From the NCBI GenBank assembly GCA_947579665.1, contig OX388351.1, forward strand, positions 3,410,001-3,474,000: a stretch of DNA of 64,000 nt. Reading direction: 5' to 3'. The notes beneath the pieces were generated by a model. That model had not been told where the DNA came from, made no database searches, and was given only the letters and a program-made list of their open reading frames with translations. The DNA comes from Sympetrum striolatum. Its lineage: Eukaryota > Arthropoda > Insecta > Odonata > Libellulidae. The position numbers and the translations under genes are program-made. Below are positions 56,878 through 64,000 of this stretch, in pieces (the first letter of the stretch is position 1; the number at the start of each line of letters is the position of its first letter).

Positions 56878-57168
56878 ATTTTCGACGAAATACTAAAATG
56901 CTCAATTCTTAGGAATGATTCAAGATATTTTGCTCCTTTGTCTTTTATTTGAAAGATAATAATTTTTTGATTAAAATGACATCCTTCATTTGAAAATGTG
57001 TGTCCGCATTATCTTTCTGCAATTTGTTTATGTTATCTTTTTTTAGAGAAAAAATTGTTTCTCTCAAACATGTTTAAATTACAAAATTATCTTTCAAAAA
57101 AAACAAAAAGGAGCGAAATATCTTGAACTGTACTTGAGATATGAGCATGTTAGTATTTTGTCGAAAAT
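56878..57168. mobile_element. Foldback (long inverted repeat) element in the transposase intron
   Basis: Arms 56878-56960 and 57086-57168 are each 83 bp and roughly 80-85% complementary: ATTTTCGAC, TTCAAGATATTT, GCTCCTTT and GAAAGATAAT recur inverted. They are separated by about 125 bp. It lies wholly in intron 2. No target duplication was recognised. Confidence 0.75.
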
Positions 57169-58821
57169 CGCATGTGAAAAATATCGCTCGCAAGCCCATT
57201 TTCTGTGGACTGTATCTCGGGCCAAAAATTTTTGGAACAAAATTTAAAAATACGTATTATTCGTCCGGAAGTTTTGCATATGTTAAATTCAATAACATCC
57301 GAGACTAAGAAGGTAACCCCCCTGCCTGAATCGATATGGACTGGGCCAAAAAATGATGGACTCGTTCAGCCAATTTTTTATTCCATTAAATCATGAATTG
57401 CGATTCCAGATTCTTCTGCTGAATGTCCTGAGGAAATGCTCGACTCCGAGTGCCGAAATGACGATGGTGACTTCGAAGAAGAGAGTCCAGCGGACGTCAC
57501 TGATAGCGGATCAGATAGTGAGGATGATGATGATAGTTTGTGCGGAGATGATAGGGTAACCTCTGAAGAAGAATCACAGTGGAGTACTCCATTATTCTGT
57601 GGAAGTGAGTATACCGTTGGTGATGTTTATACGGACATATTGGAGTTTATGTTAGCCCATAGTTTAACTAAAAAGGCACTATCGAGCTTGCTACAAATCA
57701 TAAGCAAAATTTTACCTCGGTCATCTGTATTTCCAGACACTAAGTACAAATTTTTCAAGCGCTTGTTGACATGTAGGTCAGATGTGATGTGTGTAAAACA
57801 CCGCTACTGCTCCATATGCCAATATTATTTGGGAAAATGGGTTGATACAGAAAATTTGGTGACTTGTCCTTCATGTGATGAGCAAGTAATGAGTTCGTGC
57901 TTTATTGAACTTCCTCTGGAGGATAGCTTAAGACATCTTTTGGAAGTTAAAAGAATTTACAAATATTTTATTCCACCTGGGAGGGAGGGGTACGTTAATG
58001 ACATTGTTGATGGTGCCCTGTCTAGAAAAAATCTTGTTCATCCTAATACTATTCAGTTGATTTGGAATACTGATGGAATTCCAATGTTCAAAAGCTCCAG
58101 GAAGCAGATATGGCCGATCTTGTATACAGTGTCAAATGTAAAACCAGCTGTACGCAGCAAGATATTGACACTTGCAGGTCTATGGTGCAGCAATGTTAAG
58201 CCGAAAATGAATACGTTTCTCCGACCTTTTTGTAAAAGCCTTGCTAAGCTTCACAAGCAAGGTTTAAAGTGGAAAAATCCTGAGGAGAATGTGGTCATCA
58301 CCTCCAAAATTATTGCCCCAATAATATCTGTTGATGCTAAAGCGAGGAATGACATGCAAAAAATTACTTCTTGCAATGGAAAATTTGGTTGTTCATTTTG
58401 TGAACATGAGGGACACATACACAATATCAACGAAAGATCTCACGTTCTGGTGTATAATTTTGTAAATCCGACACCAAAGTTGCGAGATGGCAAAGAAATG
58501 CTTGCTCAAGCTCAAAGGGCTGTAGACAAAGGTGAGCGCATACATGGTGTCATTGGGCCATCTTGTCTTGCCTTAATACCATCTGTCAATCTATCTACAT
58601 CTTTTATTCCTGATGCTATGCATGCTGTTTACTTAGGAGTGTCAAGGCAATTCATGCATTTGTGGACTGAGAGTAGGTACTTTCGGGAGCCATGGTACAT
58701 AGGCAGAAAAATTGATGAAGTTGATGGCCTTCTAATGTCTATTCGCCCTCCTAACACAATTTGCCGCTTGCCAAGAAGCATAAAAGACATGAAGTATTGG
58801 AAAGCCTCTGAATACCGGTCA

Positions 58822-58824
58822 TAG
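58822..58824 (+). other. In-frame stop (TAG) in the transposase
   Basis: Sits after KASEYRS. The next codons read LLFYSP, the continuation expected in the family, and the frame is open again to 59520. Confidence 0.85.
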
Positions 58825-59686
58825 CTGTTATTTTATTCCCCTGTATGCCTAGAAAATGCATTACCTGTTCCCTACCTCCAACACTGGCTGCTTCTATCTG
58901 CTGCCATTTTTCTACTTTCCCAGGAGAAATTAAAAATGGCTGAGATCGAGTTTGCAGATAAATTATTAATGATGTTTTGTGAGGATACACAAAAACTTTA
59001 TGGTGTAAGACACATGTCGTACAATGTACACCAGCTGTCTCATTTAGTGCGTGGAGTCAAGGATTGGGGTCCCTTGTGGGCCACTTCTTGCTTCATGTTC
59101 GAGAACATAAATGGGCAGTTACTGTCATTTGTCCATGGGACAAACTTTGCTAGCGAGCAAATTATTGGTACCACTTGCCTCATAAAATCATTACAAATGT
59201 TAAAGAGTCGGAAAATAAGTGATGTGCAAGACATTAAACCTGTAGAAGCGCCGATTCCTGGGTTTCTTCAGAGGCTGAACAGAAAGGCAGTTGATGCCTT
59301 GAGCAAATGGGAATTGACAAATTATTTGCCTTATTCCCGAGCTTATGTTGGGGGGAAAGGGTTGTTCACTAGTGCAACGTACCAAAATGAGGGGAAAAGA
59401 AATAGCTCAGTAATTATTTATGAAGAGGGAAGGGAAAAGAAACTCATGAACTGTATGGGAGAGCTGTGTGCTATTTCAAACCGCCATCTGGTGACATGTA
59501 TGCCCTTGTTCAAAAAATAATTGTATGTGTAAGTAACATGTTTCTGATAAAAAATGTTGAATATAATCTAAAACAATTTAAAGATGTAAAAATCACCCAA
59601 GAGTATGTAATTGTTTTGCTTAAATTATTTAAATCGAAAGTTATCTTTAATGAAAAAACTATTATTATTTTGCCGAATCATAATGA

Positions 59687-59692
59687 AATAAA
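59687..59692 (+). terminator. Polyadenylation signal of the transposase gene
   Basis: AATAAA about 170 nt after the stop codon at 59518-59520, in AT-rich sequence before the right subterminal array. Confidence 0.55.
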
Positions 59693-60109
59693 TTTGTAAA
59701 ATTTTAAATCATGTAAGTGTGACTTGTTATTTCCTACGACCTCAACTATATACACAGAGGCACAGTTTTCCCATTTCATTTACTGACGGCATGAGGAAGA
59801 GACAGGTTATTGATCTTTATACAGCTAGAGGAGATTGGCAGGAAAAAGTGATAAAGGTAAGGAAATCAAAGAACTTAAATGTGTCCTGAGTTTGGCAGAG
59901 AGATAAAAAGGAAAAACAATTACACTTGCTAGAGAAACAACTTTGGCCCTAGGTGAGAATGTTTTCCATTCCATTAGTGTTAAAAATCTTCTAAAAGGGT
60001 AACTGTGTAAATTTCCTGCAAAATATAGGTGCAGTTCCTACAAACTATGCAATTTAAACTTATTTTATAAAGTAAGCATTCCTTTTGAATTCAGTGCATA
60101 CCTTTTGTT

Positions 60110-60325
60110 ACATTGCATTCATTCCTATACAGTGTGTAAATTTTACACAATTTGTATAAACTGTACACAGCGTATACATTCTGTATACAATTTTTATACA
60201 GAATGTGCACATTGTATACAGGGTATACAATGTATACGACTGTATACACCCTGTACAATGCATACAAAATGTACACACTCTATAGAACCTGTATAAAAAT
60301 TGTGTACAGTTTTTTCACTGGGGCA
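60110..60325. repeat. Right subterminal array of TGTATACA/TGTACA words
   Basis: About 200 bp of words such as TGTATACA, CTGTACAC, GTATACAATTTTTATACAG and GGGTATACAATG, the same vocabulary as 51600-51835. The block at 60289-60308 is the inverted counterpart of 51610-51629. The array ends at CAGTTTTTTCACTGGGG. Confidence 0.8.
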
Positions 60326-60586
60326 ATTTCACAATAAAAAAAACATCTTCAATAACATTTCAAGACTTGGATAAGATTTTACAAACAAGTGAATTAAGTA
60401 AAAATCGTTTCATATCAACACAATGAATGTACGTACTAAGTAATTATTACATCATAGTTATTTACATAAGCCATTCGTTCTACATTATGTTTTGATATGA
60501 TATGAATGCCATATAGCATAATTACACAATTTATACTATTTAAGAAGACATTAAAAATGAAGTCCACAGAGTATATATACCTCACT

Positions 60587-61222
60587 TTAGTTCCTAACGT
60601 TGTTTAGTACTAGTTCCTTTAATGCTCTTTCTGAGCAATTATTGATGTCTATTTTGGTATTGGCAATTTGGTCAAAGTTTCGTGTCATTCTGTTAACTGC
60701 ACTGTGGTAGGTATAATTTCTACTGCAATAATTTACAGAAAAGGTGTTTGATTTTCTTGCATTGTATGTAGGTACATGGAAGTTAATGAGACTAAGTAGC
60801 TGGGGACAATTTATTTTGTTGTTACACAAACGATACAAAAATAAAATATCTAAGAGAGTTCTTCTAGTATGCAATGTATTCAAGTTTAGGTAGGACATAA
60901 TATCAGAGTGAGGTATTGTATAATCTGTCGCAACACTACGAGCAGGAAAACACTTGTAATAGATTAATCTTTGGAATTTGTGTTGCACATTTTCTATTTT
61001 GGTTATATGTTTTTTCAATGAGGTGCCCAGACAGTAGTGCAATATTCTAGTATAGGACGTACAAGAGCACAGTATAAGGCTTTGAGAGCAAGAGCATCGT
61101 TAAATTCTTTCGAGAATCTGCAGATAAAGCCTAACATCTGGTAGGCTTTAGTTGACATTTCGTTTATGTGTTGATTGAATGACAATGATGTTTCAAAGAT
61201 GACTCCAAGATCCCTAATATTT
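60587..61222 (-). pseudogene. LINE C-terminal fragment (Jockey/I-like RT end)
   Basis: On the - strand from 61222: IRDLGVIFETSLSFNQHINE, then KAYQMLGFICRFSKEFND, LKALYCALVRPILEYCTTVW, then after a stop/frame break near 61020 a frame (61042-60587) with YCLGTSLKKHITKIENVQHK and FQRLIYYKCF, to a natural stop at 60587. This is the connection/thumb-end region that follows the RT palm in Jockey- and I-type LINEs. The RT palm and endonuclease are missing (5' truncation). Confidence 0.8.
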
Positions 61223-61867
61223 AATATGAGATTTTTTAAACATCTGCTGAAAGAAAATTTTCACTTTTTTTAATTATCTCATCTCAATGAAAAGGTAAAA
61301 ACCTTGCTTAAAATTACTGTTCATGGTTATTATTCCTTACAGTTGATGTGGAAACACGCTCTTAAAACTCTGAGTCTCAGTACAGTGATATAATTTCACA
61401 TTTTTCTATTGTTGTTAGCAAATCATACTGTTTTAATTACTCAGGCTGGTAATATGTTTATTTGAGATTAATTCAATACATCACCATCTAAAACATTAGT
61501 GTATTCATTCCCTGTAATAAAGGAAGAATTCCAACATGAATGTAATCAAGTGTGATGAAAATTTCATGGTGAAATATTAAATGTGTACGTGAAGAGATTG
61601 ACTTTTCTTAAAACTATCAAGTAAGTTAATAGAAAAATGTGAACGTTAAATATAAAAATGCATTTTTGAATATATAATTCTTCAAAGAAAGATGCATTAC
61701 ATGGCTAGAGAAAAACTATAGTTCATAAAAATCCATAGGCTATATTAATACTAATCTCATCTACTTCAGTAATAATCCTTTTCAGTATTGGTTGGTGACA
61801 GCTAACTATTTTTTGCTATCCTCTGCCATTAGGAAGATGGTCACATGCTCTTAAGATCTTCTCCATA
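61223..61867. other. AT-rich gene-free stretch
   Basis: No supported gene or repeat. The last 8 bases before 61868 are TCTCCATA, the predicted left target duplication of the next element. Confidence 0.4.
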
Positions 61868-63996
61868 CAAGGGCGTCGCCAGGGGGGGGCAGCTGCCCCC
61901 CAGTTGAGACCCATTCCTATTTTGGTTTCGGGATGTGTTGTAGAAATAATTTTTAGGCACGAGCGTATTTGAAAAGCATTTAGACCCAAAACAAAGTCAA
62001 GTGTTGGCACGTGTGAACACCAGTGATGGGAAAAGTACATACATCCTCATAGGAAATTCATTTGTAACTCCAGCGCAGCAAAAATATTTCAACAATACTT
62101 TGTAGCAGAGTCAACAGTCATCCCTCCTTTCCTTCACCCCTTCCCTCCCAAAAGAAGAAAAGTTCGGTTTCAGGGTGGATAATGTAGTTAGAACTGTCTC
62201 TCGATGGGATCAGAGCGCGAGGTTATGCGATTATGTCCTCTCTCTCAAACTTCCTTGAGTATCGTCCGACAATCGCCGGCAGAAGACAAAGGATTCAGTT
62301 TTTTTCGTTTCCCTTCAAAATGGGCATAAGAAAGTTTTGCGGTGAGTATTTTGCAAATAGGCCCAAGCAGTGGCGCAGCGAGGGGGGGATTTAGGGGTTC
62401 AAAACCCCCCCAAGAGTCAAGTCCTATGACTAGCTCTGTTCTTTTTTCTGCTGAAGAGTACAAAACCCCTTCATTTGCTTATAAATTCAGCGAAATCTTT
62501 GCATGCCAGTAAATATGGCTCCGATTACAGCTAAGTTGATGTTTTCGGTAGCAAAGCAGGCCTAGAGCCGACATCGATATCAATTGGATGCTACGAGTGT
62601 TTCGCGCACGATGTTCAACGCATGTACTTCTTAACCATATCCTTTTGTTAGATGACTCACACCACTTTTACTCCTTGCAAAAACACAAGGGAACACTCGA
62701 GAAGTAATTCGAAACTTACACCCTGAAAACAGAGATTAAGATTGCGTTTGAGAGACAAACAAATTGATAAGATGCTCAGTTAGATCTTCTGCACGTGACT
62801 GTTTTGAGGGTGTGAATACAAAGCTAGGCTCGTGAATTGTACTTTTGATAAATTCACAGTGAACAGTTCGAAGGAGAGTTTAGTTTGGATTTCATAAAAT
62901 GCAGATGGACATCCGAAATTTTTTTCACAGTCGGCTAATAGCTCAAGACCTCTATCGGGAAAACATAAGTTAATGACTATGTGTTTTTTGTAAAATGACC
63001 AATATTAGTTGCATTAATTAGGATTGTACATTGAACATTGTGTGCACACGTCAATGTCAATATGTCAATCACGTGGTCATGCAATGCCCATTCAAAATTT
63101 CAATTCATGGAAAACTTTTGTTTCCTTTGAACAATCAGTGCGTAAGACTTGGTTTTGTATCAGATCTCTGTTAAACTGGTTAAACTGGTTAAACCACCTA
63201 TTACTTACTCTAAATAATTGTAAGTTGACGTCTTCATTTTTTCCACCTTGGTATGTAACTTGATTTCTGCAAATTCAATTATAATATCAACTATAATCAA
63301 GAGTCTACAGAATATTTTAATGCAGCTGAATTTTTATTCCTCGGTATGTGACGCATTCAATTGAATACTTAGCTAATACATAAATGACGAAATCAGGCTT
63401 AATTGTAAGCCTACCAGAAATTTAAATCTAATATGAATGATTTTTTGTTTCTCAGATGAGGTGGTAATTTTAAAAGCAACGGGTGAAGTCACTCCTAAGA
63501 AATCTGCTGATGATATAGTCTAATAATGAAAGATGTTCTAAAAGAATGGGTGCACCAATGTGGTGATTTATTGAGACGTTTTATATCGCTTGCTGAATAA
63601 CCGTAACTATCTTTTTCCTTTTCACGCTTGGCAACCTCTTGGAGGAAAGAACACTCAAAGACTCGGGAAGTTTATATGTACCTTATATGTATCTACAGCA
63701 TCAAAATACTTCATTATCAAAAAAATGACTTTTTAATAGAAATTGGACTTATCCAAACTAGAAATCCAAACAAAACTTATGATTAGTTTCTAGTAGTTTG
63801 CTTATGTAAACTACTATCTTGGAAAGTTTAATGAGTTGGCCATATAAGCGTTAAACTCCTCCAGTTTTCAATAGATTTAGTTTTTGAAAGATTTGACATA
63901 TTTGTAGTAAGAAGAGGACATGAATAAATTAGCCCCTGTAAGTAAGGCATTTTTCATTTTATCAGGCAGCTTGCCCAGTGGCTGGCGACGCCCTTG
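61868..63996. mobile_element. hAT-like non-autonomous DNA transposon
   Basis: CAAGGGCGTCGCCAG at 61868-61882 has a perfect 15-bp inverted complement at 63982-63996, with weaker complementarity further in (GCAGCTGCC). The left flank is TCTCCATA. The window ends four bases past the right end, and those four are TCTC, matching the start of the expected 8-bp hAT duplication. The 2,129-bp interior has no transposase frame. Near 62370 it holds CAGTGGCGCAGCGAGGGGGG, the terminus of another hAT-like family, suggesting a nested fragment. Confidence 0.75.
62370..62420 (+). repeat. Terminus of a second hAT-like family, nested
   Basis: CAGTGGCGCAGCGAGGGGGG followed by GGATTTAGGGGTTC and AAAACCCCCCC, typical of insect CAGTGGCG-ended MITEs. 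The opposite terminus is not found in the element. Confidence 0.4.
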
Positions 63997-64000
63997 TCTC

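Larger units (their letters stand above)
56436..59520 (+). pseudogene. CACTA/EnSpm (Tnp2-like) transposase, three exons, one in-frame stop
   Basis: Exons 56436-56504, 56612-56723 and 57410-59520 join in phase (donors GTATGT and GTACAG, acceptors ACAG and CCAG), giving about 763 codons. The N-terminus is basic (TRRRQRDWEDMKRLG). An acidic stretch (SDSEDDDD, near residue 98) follows, then a zinc-ribbon-like CxxC pair (residues 194-216). The first catalytic-type aspartate is in IWNTDGIPMFKSS (about 282), followed by FLRPF, FGCSFCEHEGH, FIPDAMHAVYLGV (about 462) and, in the DUF4218-like end, HQLSHLVRGVKDWGPLW and FMFENINGQLLSFVHGT. TAG at 58822-58824 interrupts an otherwise open frame (residue about 532), which continues sensibly on both sides. 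It would be a recent nonsense mutation, a readthrough site or a sequence error. The superfamily call is from motif memory. That it is a DDE-type transposase is surer than CACTA. Confidence 0.8.
51598..60325. mobile_element. Putative two-gene DNA transposon: BEN-domain protein plus CACTA/Tnp2-like transposase
   Basis: Two divergent spliced genes (BEN, 51955-55989 on -; transposase, 56436-59520 on +) lie between arrays rich in TGTATACA/TGTACA. TGTGCACAATTTTTATACAG (51610-51629) has a 19/20 inverted match at 60289-60308, close to the outer edges. The left edge truncates a Ty3/Gypsy gag, as an insertion or deletion would. The exact termini and target duplication are not resolved. At the right, CCCCAGTG (read inward) might be the end, but no equivalent is found at the left. 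Membership of both genes in one element is inferred from this bracketing. Confidence 0.6.

Noticed and set aside
58736..58990. Intron around the transposase stop (GTCATAG near 58819)
   Set aside because: No good donor or acceptor pair. The frame across and after the stop encodes the family sequence without interruption, so a nonsense codon is simpler.
60091..60337. Overlapping 61-63-codon frames rich in Tyr, Cys, Thr and His
   Set aside because: They arise from translating the TGTATACA array in several frames on both strands.

Overview
The window looks like AT-rich intergenic or intronic DNA from a repeat-loaded arthropod genome, most likely an insect. The basis is spliceosomal introns with GT-AG borders, several arthropod-type non-LTR and Ty3/Gypsy retrotransposons, many inverted-repeat DNA transposons, and no operons, rRNA or bacterial signals. 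No single-copy host protein gene is convincingly present. Nearly all real coding sequence belongs to mobile elements. The species cannot be named from this alone.

Layout. 1-4010: a tandem array of roughly 218-bp monomers, split by a 2.4-kb inverted-repeat element (751-3173) flanked by an 8-bp target duplication. 4141-5185: 3' part of a decayed LINE. 6846-8015: an old copy of a repeat built of tRNA B-box-like modules. 11.4-12.7 kb: two tRNA-like SINE heads and a 200-bp tandem duplication. 15.3-17.8 kb and 35.3-37.4 kb: segments bordered by good splice sites that may be non-coding exons on the + strand. 21.2-22.7 kb: a LINE C-terminus fused to a CpG-rich 13-bp minisatellite. 22.8-23.5 kb: a Tc1/mariner-like inverted-repeat element. 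24.7-32.8 kb: two tandem copies of a 1.08-kb repeat, the second split by a young Ty3/Gypsy element (25811-31839). That element has indistinguishable 396-bp LTRs, an AAAG target duplication, a tRNA-Leu-type primer site, a textbook T TTA AAC frameshift site between gag and pol, and a glycine in place of a catalytic aspartate in its reverse transcriptase. 37.7-40.6 kb: fragments of one LINE family. 42.3-46.5 kb: four copies (two direct, two inverted) of the B-box repeat. 48.2-51.6 kb: a second Ty3/Gypsy element on the - strand, broken by a frameshift and about six stops.

The most interesting unit is 51.6-60.3 kb. Two multi-exon genes are transcribed divergently from a 446-bp shared promoter. On the - strand is a BEN-domain protein preceded by an acidic/coiled-coil region. 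On the + strand is a CACTA/Tnp2-like transposase whose three exons join in perfect phase but carry one in-frame stop. Arrays rich in TGTATACA/TGTACA words, sharing a 20-bp inverted match (19/20), bracket the pair. The simplest reading is a two-gene DNA transposon in which the BEN protein could bind the subterminal repeats, as TnpA does in plant CACTA elements. That role is inference.

The right edge holds a LINE fragment (60.6-61.2 kb) and a hAT-like non-autonomous element (61868-63996). The first 4 bases of its predicted 8-bp target duplication are visible before the window ends.
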